From the NCBI GenBank assembly GCA_012295275.1, contig CM022677.1, positions 2,045,076 through 2,100,311 of the forward strand: 55,236 nt of DNA, read 5' to 3'. Position numbers and translations under genes: made by a program. Below, piece after piece: positions 1-11,699 of this stretch. The DNA is from Chrysomallon squamiferum (taxonomy: Eukaryota; Mollusca; Gastropoda; Neomphalida; Peltospiridae). Numbering within the stretch: position 1 is the stretch's first letter; the number at the start of each line of letters is the position of its first letter. The notes under the pieces were generated by a model, which ran no database searches, was not told the DNA's origin, and was given only the letters and a program-made list of their open reading frames with translations.

Positions 1-20
1 ACTACTACTACTAGTTATTA

Positions 21-88
<68 letters not shown>

Positions 89-334
89 GTATAGTACAGT
101 ACCGTAGATGCACAGACACACACACACACGCATGGCGCTTTCTTTCTTTCTTTCCTTGAGTAGAAGAAGAACAAGAAGATCGAATACTGCCAGCGCTTTA
201 TGTTTTTTTCTTTCTTTCTTTTTTTTCCTCATGTTTTTATCTTATTATTATTATTTTTTTTTTTTTTTTGTGTATCATGTTTTTATTTTAAGTTTTACAT
301 ATTTTATTTTATTTATTATTTTTTTTCATTTATG

Positions 335-393
<59 letters not shown>

Positions 394-459
394 TATTGCC
401 ATCGTCATCGTTATTTAAGAACAAGAAAGATAAATAGACCTCGGTTCGTTAAAGCGATC
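1..459 (+). repeat. 5S-linked spacer repeat, copy L1
   Basis: AT-rich repeat running directly into the 5S rRNA gene. It holds two (TTA/ATT)n arrays (about 16-86 and 334-390), a T/C-rich tract and a unique block at about 395-459 containing GACCTCGGTTCGTTAAAGCG. The same blocks recur in reverse complement at 53640-54032 (GCGCCATGCG next to GTCTGTGCATCTACG, the GCCAGCGCTTT block, and the final 30 bases before the 5S start). It therefore looks like the 5S-proximal half of a dispersed or tandem 5S spacer unit rather than a chance AT-rich stretch. No coding potential; predicted ORFs are homopolymer translations of the microsatellite. Confidence 0.7.
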
Positions 460-578
460 GTCTACGGCCACACCACGTTGAAAACACCGGTTCTCGTCCG
501 ATCACCGAAGTCAAGCAACGCAGGACTCGGACAGTACTTGGATGGGTGACCGCCTGGGAACACCGAGTGCCGTAGACA
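460..578 (+). rRNA. 5S ribosomal RNA gene or close variant
   Basis: About 119 nt matching the metazoan 5S rRNA consensus throughout, including GGTTCTCGTCCGATCACCGA, AGTACTTGGATGGGTGACCG and CCTGGGAACACCGAGTGCC. The product is the 5S component of the large ribosomal subunit, transcribed by RNA polymerase III from internal A-box, intermediate and C-box elements, all recognisable here. The terminal helix is perfect: GTCTACGGC at the 5' end pairs with GCCGTAGAC at the 3' end, including a compensatory change from the usual 3' GGC. Several internal positions differ from consensus (for example GAAAACACC in place of GAACACGCC), so it could be a variant gene or a young pseudogene. TTTT runs follow within 15 nt, as expected for a Pol III terminator. 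Confidence 0.88.
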
Positions 579-584
579 CGCCTG

Positions 585-611
585 TTTCTTTTCTTTTCTT
601 TTCTTTTCTTT

Positions 612-647
<36 letters not shown>

Positions 648-705
648 ACTTTCTTTCTTTCTTTCTTACTTTCTTCGTTTCTTTGTGTCTTTCTTTCTTA
701 TTTTA
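585..705 (+). repeat. (TTTTC)n / (CTTT)n microsatellite
   Basis: Pyrimidine-rich simple repeat right after the 5S gene, TTTTC units passing into CTTT units. Confidence 0.9.
589..592 (+). terminator. Pol III T-run terminator of the 5S gene
   Basis: First TTTT about 11 nt after the 5S 3' end, followed by repeated TTTTC. T4 runs terminate RNA polymerase III. Confidence 0.55.
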
Positions 706-715
706 AGTGCAACAG

Positions 716-976
716 CAAGAGCCAATTGACATCGGTAGCGAGTGTGTGCGTGGTCGCAGGTTTTGGAGTGACCGTGTTGTGTATGTCTGATTGTGTGTGT
801 ACGTATGTTTGTTATTAAAGAACGCGCCTGGGTGTGTGCGTGTGCGTGTCTGTTCTTGTGCGTGTGTGCGCGTGCCGGTTCTAAAAAGGTATCTTCCAAC
901 GCAAAATTGAATTGCGAGATCACGACGGCGCGATAATTAATGTATTTTCATTTCGATTTTATTATCATCATCATCA

Positions 977-1026
<50 letters not shown>

Positions 1027-1110
1027 GCCATCGTTATCGTTGTACTTATTCAGCGCACGCAATAAGAAGAACGAAGATAAATAGACGTCGGTTCATCGTT
1101 CTTTTTTCTT
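716..1110 (+). repeat. 5S-linked spacer repeat, copy L2
   Basis: Shares with 1892-2155 and, inverted, with 54775-55225 the blocks GAGTGACCGTGTTGTGTATG, a GT-rich array, TATCTTCCAACG and GATCACGACGGCGCGAT. It continues through an (ATC/ATT)n array to GCGCACGCAATAAGAAGAAC and a diverged GACGTCGGTTC that matches the sequence just upstream of the 5S gene in L1. This gives a unit order: GAGTGACCG block, GT array, ACGACGGCGCG block, ATT array, GCGCACGCAATAAG block, then 5S. The 5S itself is missing after this copy. Confidence 0.7.
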
Positions 1111-1750
1111 GTTTTCTTTCTTTCTTGTTCTTTCAAATTTTCAGGCACTAATGGACAATTCGGCAGTTGCCTCATCTATTGACGAATAACCTACCCATTT
1201 ACAATTGACCACGTTCTCTTCGAACATTAAAAATGATTAAATTCTGTCTTAATTGAAAATAACGACGATTACGATTTAATTTATAAAATGATCAGACACG
1301 TTGTTGTTGTTGTTGTTGTTGTTGCAGTTAGTCCGAAAACATCTTTACGAATGGAAGATCGAGCCCACTCCACAGACGACAGTGTGCCTAGTGTGCGTCG
1401 GTGCCGTGGACTCGGTCTTGCATGCGTTTTTTTCTTCACTGCAGCAAAACTAACTCATTTATTAAACGTATTGAACCCTGTTGAAAAAAAGCAAATAAAC
1501 CAAAAGAAGAAAAAAAACACAACAATTTTTTTGGCGGCACCAAGTTCAAACTAAATCCGTATAGAATGATTTTTGGAATTAAGCACACAAACGTGGCGGC
1601 AACTTTGCATCGAATTTAGAGATTATTTTTCTCTGGTAATTTCGAAGACTACACGAAACGAGAATTATTAGAGGGAGATAAGCCGTGTAAGGAAATGAAG
1701 GCGGTGACAGTGGACGGATGAAACCCGATGTGTTTTTACCTTTTCTCTCG

Positions 1751-1797
<47 letters not shown>

Positions 1798-1860
1798 ATT
1801 TAAATTATTTTTTTCTTAATATTTATTTCTTTATTTCTTTATTTTTTTTTCATTTTTTCT

Positions 1861-1890
<30 letters not shown>
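1111..1890. other. Intergenic, simple-repeat rich
   Basis: Contains (GTT)n at about 1300-1324, an (AT)n array at about 1753-1794 and a T-rich tract. No coding or RNA gene recognised. Confidence 0.6.
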
Positions 1891-1891
<1 letters not shown>

Positions 1892-2155
1892 CGAGTGACC
1901 GTGTTGTGTATGTCTGATTATGTGTGTACGTATGTTATTTCAGTTGGCGCCTGCGTGTGTGTGTGTTTGTGTGTGTGTGCGTGCGTGTCTGTGTGTGTGT
2001 GTCTGTGTCTGTGTGTGTGTCTGTGTGTGTGTCTGTGTGCGTGCGTGCGTGCGTGCGGTTTGAAAACGATATCTTCCAACGTAAAATTGAATTGCGAGAT
2101 CACGACGGCGCGATGGTGAATGTATTTTCATTTCGATTTTGTTGTTGTTGTTGTT
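1892..2155 (+). repeat. 5S-linked spacer repeat, copy L3 (truncated)
   Basis: Third copy of the GAGTGACCGTGTTGTGTATG ... GATCACGACGGCGCGAT unit with an interrupted (GT)n array at about 1957-2058. After a (GTT)n run it stops against the RNase H end of the LINE fragment, so its 5S-proximal half is missing. Confidence 0.65.
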
Positions 2156-4015
2156 ATTACCTTATTGTATCCGGATTGTATTGAGATCAGATCACGGACT
2201 GTACGAGAATATGACTGCGTGTTTGTTGTTGTTGTGTTTTACCCACAGCATGGCTCTGATGCTGGCTACCAATTCGGCCGTATACACCGAAAGGTGATTT
2301 CTGATACGGCCGAATTGTATGCATGTGGGTTTATTTGTGTGATCTTGGGCTATGAAGGCGAATCCTACTCTCCCGTTGTCTGGGTTTTTGGATCCGTCAG
2401 TGTAGATGTGCGCGTGTTGTTTGTAGTGGTTGTTTGCTGTTGCCAAAAACAATGATTGAATTCTGTCTAGTTTTTTTAAATAGATTTTTTTTTTTTTAAA
2501 TACACGCTTTGTGTATCAAAATCAGCGTTGACTCGTTTGCTCCTCAACTGGTTCCGGAAATTAACTTTAGAAGATTGAGTGTTTTTTTTCAGGAAGCAAT
2601 TATGTTGTGTATGTGGCATCGGAAGTTGAAATTTGAATGTCTTTGTTTGTGTTATGACGTTGTTGTCGATGTTGAGCGTGATCTTGCTGTTGTCTGATTT
2701 CTTGTTGAAAAGGAGGCATGTTGTTTTGGAAAGAGAAATCTTTATGCCCCATTTCAACATCCAGTCGTTTACGTTGTTTAAGGCTTTTTGTATTTGTTTC
2801 TGTATTGCTGCGGTTGATCTGCCTGCCCGCCAAAAGGCGCAGTCGTCTGCAAAGAGTGCTGTATTTATCGGTTCCTTTGGTGGATTTCTGGCGTTGTCTT
2901 GTTGGTCGAGTGCTGTGACGATGTCCTTGATGTAAATGTTGAAGAGTGTTGGCGAGATCACGGATCCTTGGGGGATGCCGTTTTCGATTGTCGTTTTCTC
3001 TGAGGTGTGACCGTTTACTTTGACTGCTATGGTTCTGATGTTGATGAAGTCTTTAATAAAATTGAAAATGTTGCCTTTGATGTTGTTGTTGATTAATTTA
3101 ACGAGCAGTCCTTCCCTCCATACCATGTCGAATGCTTTTTCAATGTCTAAAAAAACTGCTATGACTTTAATTGATTTTCGAAAAGATTGATTGATTAATG
3201 TTTCCAGGCAGGTGATCTGGTCGTTTGTGCTGTTTTTCTTCCTGAAGACTCTTTGAAATTTGCTGATTAAATTGTTGTCGTTTAAATGATGGTTCAGGCG
3301 TGTGTTCATCATTGTTTCCAATGTTTTGCACATGTGTGACGTCAGCGTGATCGGCCTGTAGCTGTTGGGTAGTGAGTGATCTTTGTGTGGTTTGGGCAAG
3401 CTGAAACACTCGGCGTGTTTCCAGTTTGTTGGAATCTTGCCGGTGGTCCATATTGCGTTGTAAAGATCGAGTATGACGAGTAGTGTTTCGTCTGGTAGGT
3501 GTTGTAGTATTGTGTAGCTTATTTTATCTGGCCCCGTGGCTGTACTTTTCTTGTTTTTGAGTGCATGTTTTAATTCGCTGATGTTGAATAGTTGATTGTA
3601 TTTCATGTTTTCTGTGTCTGCGGAGTGTTCACCGTTTGCTTGGTTGTCCAGTGGTTTCTTTGCGAACTTCAGTGGGAAGTTCGAATTGCTGCTGGACTTG
3701 GCGAAGGTTTGGCTGAGTAGATCCGATTTTTGCTTGTCGGTGAATGCGATGTTGTTTTTGCCGAGAGTGTTGATTCTGTGGGGTTTTTTGCCTTGGATGT
3801 TTTTTACTTTGGCCCACATGTCTTTGACTGATGTTTTGTGGTCGATGTTGTTGCAAAAAAGTTCCCAGTGTTCTTGTTTCGCGGTGAGTATTAGGTTGGA
3901 AACTTTTGTATTTTTCGTGTGTGGAATGATTTCTGTCTTTTTAGTATTGTCTTCTGAATTTGTTTCTCTCCTTGCATTTCTTTTCTATGCGTTCCGTCCA
4001 CCAGGGACTTGGTGA
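2156..4015 (-). pseudogene. LINE retrotransposon pol fragment: RT plus partial RNase H (I/Jockey-like)
   Basis: Defective non-LTR retrotransposon. The main frame (2476-3819, 447 codons) carries reverse transcriptase blocks: a PKPHKD...SYRPITLTS block (residues about 142-161), FLDIEKAFDMVW with the first catalytic Asp (about 223-234), GIPQGSVISP (281-290) and LFADDCAFW with the catalytic DD (322-330). A PWWTERI linker motif lies upstream near 4000 in a shifted frame. The apurinic endonuclease domain expected before it is absent (5' truncation). A second frame (2192-2452) carries RNase H: HIYTDGSKNPDNGRVGFAF and YTAELVAS, followed by VIFSYSP where an Asp would be expected. RT and RNase H lie only about 60 codons apart, so most of the thumb and connection region has been lost, and the frames are not joined. 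An RNase H after RT fits the I/Nimb/Ingi-like groups; exact clade unresolved. Confidence 0.88.
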
Positions 4016-5450
4016 ACATTAGCGAGTGTAAATAGCGTCAGCTGTACTTTCACAGAACCAATCAGATTACAGATAATAAATATCCCTTCGTCAAAATTTT
4101 ACGTCCGGTGATCAAAATAAATGAGGAATTCCGTTATTTGTTACCATAATTAAACAGGTTTTTATTACTACCACTACTATTCTTGTTGTTGTTGTTAATG
4201 ATACCAGACCAATTATCTGGATTTTCCAATTTTCTTCACCAAGCCTGCGCGCGCATGCGCGCAAACACACAGGCAGACACACACAAACAGACACACACAC
4301 ACACACACACAGGCATTATAAAGATAATGTTGTTGAATTACGAAAATGTTATCATCAAAAAAAAAAAAAAAATAAAAAATTAATAATAATAACAAAAATA
4401 CATCGGCTCCCTATAAAAGTAATGGTTAGATTTTCATTTATAAAACGATTTTTACACTGTATTTTACAACAATGTGAACTGGCACAGTTGTTAACGGTGT
4501 AAGGGAAACAACTCTAATGAGGCTATGTCGTACACGTGACGGGCACCTTTTTTTTGCCCGCCATATTTAAAGGTACGAAACAAGTGTAGAGATTTTCTTG
4601 GAAGCGAGGATTAATATTTGATGTTATCAAGTTGTTATGGATTTATGTTGATCTTATCAAGTTATCATGGATTTTAACAATAAAAAGATATGTAGCTTAT
4701 GGCATGAAACAGGTCGAAAATTAAGAAATCGTGCCAAATTATATCATTTTCATGATTTATCAGGTTTGCTAAGTTACGTAAGTAATTGTTTTTTAATTAC
4801 CTTGATTAACACGGACCTGACATTTTCACTCTTAGATGAAAAACAAAAGATGAATGGCTCTCACATCGAAAAAAAGTTCCTCTAGATCAGATGTTTAACT
4901 TTTTTTTTAAATATTATCAAAATACGACGACTCAGCCGACTGTCACCGTTTTTAAAAATATTTACATTAAGTCAAAAATCTTGATTTGTTGCTATGAGTC
5001 ATAAATTTAACAAACTCTTACGATTATCATTAATGATTGTGGCCGCCTGTTGCTACACGTACTAAAAAGTGACATTTGATAGGGTAATTTTATTTATTTA
5101 TAATAATAATAATTATAATAAGAAGACAATATTAGAATTTTAATGAATTAAAATCACAGCATTCCATCAATAAAGTTTGAAAAAAGGAGGAAAATTATCC
5201 AAATTATCGGATAAAATATTGCCATTACTCCATTATTTTTCAAGTGACCATCATAAATTTTATTGTAAGTTTTCTCCATACTCTTTCCAGTTATGCAGAA
5301 ATAATTTATTTTGGTGACATTTATTCTCTTTATTTCTTTTTCACATGCTGGGGCCCAAAAATTAGTAATTGCTGAGGTATGAAAACCATAACTTTGATTT
5401 TGTTTTTAAAATTTATTTTTTTATTTTTATGTCAAATAGTTACCATAAGT
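4016..5450. other. Intergenic stretch without recognised gene
   Basis: Holds a short CA-rich array (about 4264-4312), a poly-A run and generally AT-rich sequence. A 72-codon ORF at 4667-4885 has no recognisable domain and AT-driven composition. No gene supported. Confidence 0.5.
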
Positions 5451-5454
5451 GGTA

Positions 5455-5600
5455 GAAAGGCAAAGGAGACCACAGAGAAGAACAGGTTGGAGAAACAAAA
5501 TTAAGTCAAATATAGAGGATACACCAGTAACCTCCATCACAATGACAGAGACTGCAGTGATCAGATGATACTGGAAATGTCCAGTGAAAACATCACTGAT
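5455..5600 (+). pseudogene. Possible remnant of a LINE RT C-terminus
   Basis: One frame reads RRTGWRNKIKSNIEDTPVTS and then a stop before YWKCPVKTS. The arrangement Arg-rich, Trp-Arg, acidic spacer, W-x(3)-V resembles the conserved tail of some non-LTR reverse transcriptases. Short, interrupted and low-confidence; it lies just before the left boundary of the segmental duplication. Confidence 0.2.
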
Positions 5601-6181
5601 TATTTCAGTTACTGCAGGGATGTTTGCTTGAGTGTTGTAGAGTGTGAAGGTTAGAAACAGAATAGTGAATCTATCTGATTTGCACTTTAGCAGTCAGTTA
5701 TGTCAGTTTTTACTTATTTACTATCAGAAAAACTTATTACTATAATACAAAGTAATAACTCCGAAATAAATTTACAAGGTTTAAAAAATTAACTGTTACA
5801 TGTGGAGTTATGCTGAGTCACTTGTTTATTCTATTAATTTTACTTTATCAGTTGTCTACATGTATGTAAATTTGTGTCATAATTACTGGAATAAATGTTA
5901 GTTTTATATATATAAAAAAAGAGTAAAATGTAGAGAAAAACATCTTGCATAGTTAACTGTTAAAGTGCAAATCTTATCTAATTTGCAGTTGTGCAGAGAA
6001 AGTCTGATTGTAATCATAACTGGATACACAGCTACTGTGACAAAGATGGATAAACTCGTCTTTCTCTAACATAAAACCTGATTATCTATGAACCTATTTT
6101 CATTAGCTGCATTTCTTTCCATATATTAACTACAGATATTCCATTAACATATAAATTTAAATATAATAATGAGATTTTCTA

Positions 6182-6184
<3 letters not shown>

Positions 6185-6231
<47 letters not shown>
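6185..6231. repeat. (AT)n microsatellite
   Basis: Perfect TA dinucleotide run followed by a short GA run; shorter in copy 2 (about 16395-16413). Confidence 0.9.
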
Positions 6232-6233
<2 letters not shown>

Positions 6234-7986
6234 GGAGAGAGAGAGAGAATAATGACAAATATTAGAGAGGTTTACATAGACATAATGTGTTGATGTATCT
6301 GATTATGTATGGACCCGACAATACAGGCCATATACATAACTCACTTTCAGTTTAGCTTCCACGTAAAGCACTAAGTTTGTATCGAAAAAGGTCAAGAAAT
6401 GGAAGTAACTATAGCTCTAGAACTCATAAAAAGCTTTATTTGGATATATGTAACTTTGGTTTTCATATGTATTGTTTATGTTGTCACATGACCAAAATCA
6501 ATTACTGGTTCTCCATTGATTTTGAAAGAAAAATGAAAGTAAATTTTATTCAGATACATATTCAAAATCTTTTTCATATCAAAGTTATCAAAGATACCTT
6601 GGAGTGATTTTAATCTGTTTTTATTGGGTTTTTTTTTCTGATATATAATTTAATATGAAAATTATTTTTTTGAAAATATTGTGACATACAAGTTATTTGT
6701 TATTTGTTTCTCTTACAGTAGCATAGTACACACAAAACTACAGACTGGCTAGAATTTTTGTTTGCAAACAAATACATTTTTAGTCTATTTCTCAGCAAGA
6801 AGCTAAACAACATCTTAAGGCAATATAAGGGTCAACAACATTGATTTACTATTTTTCAAACATATATTAGTTTGAATTTAGTGAAATTGTAATCTCATTG
6901 TAAGGTCACTGTAGTGTTATTCAGGTGCTGTCTAGAAAGTGAATTTACATCATGGAGAAGGATGAATCAGCTGTTACAGAAACCATTCTCATGCAGACTG
7001 CACCATTCTCAGTTGTGAGTTTAATTTATTTTATTTTTGTGTTGTCAACAGAAAAATAAGTTTTGTAATAGTTCTTAATTAATTATAAAATAGTGTAACA
7101 ATATTCAGTTATTTGCTGTTGTTTTGTTGCATTACTCAGTAACATACTTTATTAATCACAAAGCATGTCAGAAGTTTTAGTTATTTATTTATAACTGTTT
7201 GTTTATTATTGTTTTTTACTTTTTTAGGTATGCATGTACAGCTCTAATTGATGTGCTGATGTTGGCATATGCCAGTGAAGTTGTTTCAGTAGAACATGCT
7301 GTTCAAGCTGTCAGGTATGTTGTTTTTATTTTATTTTATTTTTTTTGGTATATTGTTAAAATTTGAATCTTTTTTTAAATTAAAATGAGTTTGTTTGGGT
7401 ATGTTAAAGTTTATTTTTTTTTTTTTAATATTTTGTTAAATACTAAAATTTGAATTTTTTTAAAAATTAAAATGAGTTGGTTTGGGTATGTTAGTTTATT
7501 TATTTTATTTTTGAGATGTATTTAAAGGCATTCATCCTTCTACTTTGATCACTAAGAAGGAGAAGTATTATGATGACTGCAGTTAAATATGTAAATGTAT
7601 GAATGTATGAGGGAAGAGAGAGGATGAACGAATGGCAAGACGAGAGCAGAGGCAAAATTGAGAATGAAATCTGGGCTGCATATTTTGTATAATTTATCAT
7701 ATAATGCAATGAGACCTCTGATTTTACATTCAGCATTTTGAACAAGAAATTTTTAAACTTTCAGTTGAATTACAACTTTTAACACATCCAGTGAACTTCC
7801 ATCAGACACTGAGGTCACAGTTGTTTTCTGGTTAAATAAAGTTTGTACTGCTGCCATTGCAAAAGAGAACAATTCTGAGCTGGTGAATTTGAGTTTCTTT
7901 TCTTATATATTTTTCATTATTCTGAAACTAATGAAGTTTAATTTTATTTAATATATGAAGTTGCAGTTTGTAAATAATATATCAGT

Positions 7987-7987
<1 letters not shown>

Positions 7988-8039
<52 letters not shown>
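7988..8039. repeat. (CA)n microsatellite
   Basis: CA dinucleotide run in an intron-like part of the CAMSAP pseudogene. Confidence 0.9.
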
Positions 8040-8040
<1 letters not shown>

Positions 8041-8390
8041 ACAGGCACATGCATGCACACACATGCATATACTTACATTGATATAAATGCAATTATTTGT
8101 TGTAAATGTTTATTTCTGTATTTTAAAACAAAGGAATGAATATTTTAAAGTGTTTAACTTTCCTTTTACATAGGAGACAATGTACTGTAGTTTCTATTGT
8201 CTGCAGCCTCTCAGTTTTCATGGTTAGTTTAATAAACACAACTTTTTGTAAATGAAATAATGAATCAGTTGGTAACTTTAAAATTTAGATATGTTAAATT
8301 TATGAATGTTTATATATAGTTTAGAGAGATGTGTTGTTATTGTTTTTTTAATTTTATATTTCATAATCAACAAAATCACAAAAGATATAG

Positions 8391-8394
<4 letters not shown>

Positions 8395-8474
<80 letters not shown>
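8395..8474. repeat. (CT)n microsatellite
   Basis: About 80 bp of perfect CT repeat; the matching array in copy 3 (about 31771-31788) is much shorter. Confidence 0.95.
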
Positions 8475-8476
<2 letters not shown>

Positions 8477-10551
8477 GTCTATCCACAGTCGTATATCATC
8501 CTCCTTATTTTTTCCTGTATTATTAGATATTAGCTGCATCATTGTTATTTATTTTTTCTTAGACACATGTTTGAAAGATGGGTTAGGAATAATCAGTTTT
8601 TCCACTTCACTTACAAGGAGGTCCTGTACACCTGAGATAGAATACGAGAAAAACATTGAGTCTTTCCTGCAGAGCAGTTCTTCTGGATAGAAGTGATAAA
8701 ACTGACAGAGACAGGACAGCTTCTGATTGGTCAGGAAGCAGAAAGTACGTTTTGTGTGATTTTCGAATTAATCTTTCATTATATTAATTTACGTAATTTA
8801 TTATTGTACTGGAAAAATTGGGATTTATACTATTCAGTTTCAGTGTATATTTAGATGGATGCTTTTATGTATGTAAATCAATTTTTATGTATGTAAAATG
8901 GATGATTTCAGGCTGTGAAAGATCTTTATACAATGGTCAGTATTTGAGAAGGCTACTAATAAAGAAAGTTAATATTAAACAAAATTTTAGATGCTTTGTT
9001 CACTTTCTAAAATACAAACAACTAGTAAAAAATATGCAATGTATAGTTCTTAAATAAAATATTTCTTCTTTTTAGATTTCTTCTATTTTAGCAGAATTTA
9101 TATTGATCAATAATCAGGTTATAATGATATATATTTAAAAGAAATTAGACTATATTAAAAAAATACTTATCTTTAATTATTCATTACCTCAAACTGTGTA
9201 TGTGTTAATCAGTATGTCTGTAAGCTTGCATGCACATTTAAAATAGACTAGCTTAAATATATTTTTGTCAACAAACATTCATTTGTATCTGTAAATGGTG
9301 TTGATATATATATATATAATAGTAAATAATGTTATTAATAAAGGCAATAAAAAATTAAATTATTTTTTTATTTTGCTTTTTCAGGAACATCCACAAAACA
9401 GACAGGTGTTGTTACCTAAACATCAGGACACACACAGACAGCAGACAGACAGAGAGGTTTCTCAAAAAACTGGTATGAAAAACACACTCATTAACGTTTG
9501 GGTTTAACAATTTACTTACATTCTTCTCAGTTTTGGTATTGGTAAAATATTCTCAATACAGAGTAAGAAAAACAGACTAGTGCAAGGATAGTCTACAGTA
9601 ACAAGTAAATTAATTGTGGTATACAAATAGCAGGATAACTTAGTTTACTTCCATGTTTCCTTATTTCCATTTGCATTGTTTTATTTCTTATTAGTTTTTA
9701 TTGATTTCTTATAGAGTAATGATTTGTTTTGAACTCACAGAATGCAGTTCACTTTATTTTGTTTTTATTTGAAAGTTTAAAAATTAATTTTGCCATGTCT
9801 TAGATTTTACTATAATTTGATGATTCTAAAAATTTTGTATATTTCTAATTTATTAATTTAAAAAAAAAAAAAATTATCCGGATAAAACATTAGTCATTAA
9901 TATATGTATCTGTCAGAAAGAGAAATATTTTGTATATCTACAAAGGTAAATAAATAAAAACTTGTTTTTCAGAAACTGCTCTGTACACAAGAAGAGGTAA
10001 TTCTGTGAGCTCACCACAGGAGAGAAATGTCATCAAAGAATCTGTACTAGCCTGGCAGGAACAGAAGCATCTGCAGAGGTTGTCGTTGTTCTTACAGTAA
10101 CAGCAGTAGTAGTAGTAAACTCATTGTTGTAGTAGTGTGGTTATTATAGCATTAGTACTTAATAATAATCATTCTTGTTTGTAGTAATAGGTGATATTTT
10201 AGCCAACGATGCTTTGTGTTCATAATGTATCTTGTGTGACTCACAGTCAGAAAAATACTGCATGAGTCATAGTACTAGTTGTAGTAGTAGGAGCAGTACT
10301 AATAGTAGATTTATTGTTGCAATAGTAGTAGTAGTAGAGGGAGTTTGAGTATATAACAGTTAAATGAGAAATTATAAAAGTCAAATGAAAAGTAGGTGTA
10401 GAAACAGGAGCCGTAATAGTTGTAGTAGTAGTAGTAGTTGTTTTTGTTGTAATAACAATAATAGTATAAAAAATATATTTGTTAGTTGAATAGGGGGAAA
10501 AAGAAAGAAAAATGATTAATACTTTATTTACTATTTTATTTAAATTTTATT

Positions 10552-10740
10552 CATTTGTTTGTTTGTTTAGTTAATATTTTATTCAGTATTTTATTGGTTT
10601 GTTTGTTTGTTTAGTTAATATTTTATTCTGTATTTTATTGGTTTGTTTGTTTATTTACTTAATATTTTATTCAGTATTTTATTTATTTGTTTATTTACTT
10701 AATATTTTATTCAGTATTTGATTTATTTATTTGTTTACAC
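10552..10740. repeat. 44-bp tandem repeat, four units
   Basis: TTAATATTTTATTCWGTATT recurs at 10571, 10615, 10659 and 10699 (spacing 44, 44, 40), alternating with GTTT/ATTT runs, directly before the AG that opens the long CAMSAP linker exon at 10743. Confidence 0.8.
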
Positions 10741-11699
10741 AGACGAGACGGTGCTCTCACCAGTCAGATTCAGACCAGTGTGTTCTTCACTCTCTTGTCC
10801 AACATCAGATTCGACTCAGTCTTGTGTGAAATTTCACCAGTGAGCAGCTCAGTTTTGTTTACCTGGACATGCAACACACACTGCAGCCGACCACGTCCAA
10901 CTACAACAACTCTGACAGCGTGAAGTTGTAGAGTGTTACTACACCAGGTGACCAATCTCAACAGTCAAATGTGAGCAATCAGGAGAAAAACTTGAAGCTT
11001 TAATACTAAAACAAGCCAAAGAAAAGCACAGGAAAGAAACAGGACAACATCTCCAACAATGTCTAGGAAATTTCCTCACACATCACATGTCACAGCTGAT
11101 GGATTTCCAAGTCAAGGGGACACAACTGTGGAAGCCACTGCCTCTCTGGACCTCAACACCACACAGAGTTGTCTGTCAGATGAACCAGTAAGTGTCGGTC
11201 CATTGTCTGACACTCGGCTAACACCACAGATAACTGAAAATAATGTAGGTGAAGGTCAATGTCAGATGGCAAACAGAGGCTATGAAGTGTTTTACATTAA
11301 TCCGGATGTTTGTGTTGAAGTTTCCTTACCCTCTGTTCCTGTTGCAGAAGATAGCGATGTTGATGGTTCTGTGATGGTTTACATGGACAGAAACAACATG
11401 TAAATGGCAGAGTGCTGTTGAAGTCTGTGTTCTTGGGAAAATAAGCTGATGTTTGTTTAAACACTTCATTTGTTATGCTGCCAAATGAAAGCACTTGGCA
11501 GATGACTGAGAGGACAGTGCATGACGGTGGCAAACACAACAGCCAGGAAGTTGAAGAGCAGGTGACGTCTGAAACTGAAGCTGGATGAGAAGAGAAAGGA
11601 AACAGAGAAGAAAACAGCAGAACAAGATGAGACAGAAACTTGGGAAGGCAGTGTTCATGAGAGAGATGTCTCGCTACACTGACAATACGAAGGACTGAG

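Larger units (their letters stand above)
6925..11690 (+). pseudogene. CAMSAP/Patronin-like pseudogene, copy 1
   Basis: CAMSAPs bind and protect microtubule minus ends; the family has an N-terminal CH domain, a disordered linker, coiled coils and a CKK domain. Exon-like pieces with splice-site borders: 6925-7014 (VLSRK, TGA, IYIMEKDESAVTE); 7228-7314 (ALIDVLMLAYASEVVSVEHA); 7765-7882 (TFNTSSELPSDTE then VVFWLNKV); 8563-8742 (FFHFTYKEVLYT then a shifted AEQFFWIE); 9385-9472; 9973-10078 (ERNVIKESVLAWQEQKHLQR); 10743 to about 11690, a long linker and coil exon that includes an open frame at 11059-11403 and ends with a coiled-coil segment, LKLDEKRKETEKK then a shifted KMRQKLGKAVFM. The first three exons align with the second half of the CAMSAP CH domain. 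Lesions: TGA at 6940-6942 where Gly is expected, TGA at 7766-7768, frameshifts in the fourth, fifth and coil exons. Introns are retained, so it arose by DNA duplication, not retroposition. No CKK domain seen. Confidence 0.8.

Noticed and set aside
1288-1554. 88-codon frame
   Set aside because: Begins in a GTT microsatellite and has no domain or splice context.
8306-8542. Long Ser/Leu or Arg/Glu frames over CT arrays (also at 44645-45024)
   Set aside because: They are translations of perfect dinucleotide repeats.
11059-11403. 114-codon open frame as an independent gene
   Set aside because: It is part of the long linker exon of the CAMSAP pseudogene and repeats, truncated, in copy 2.
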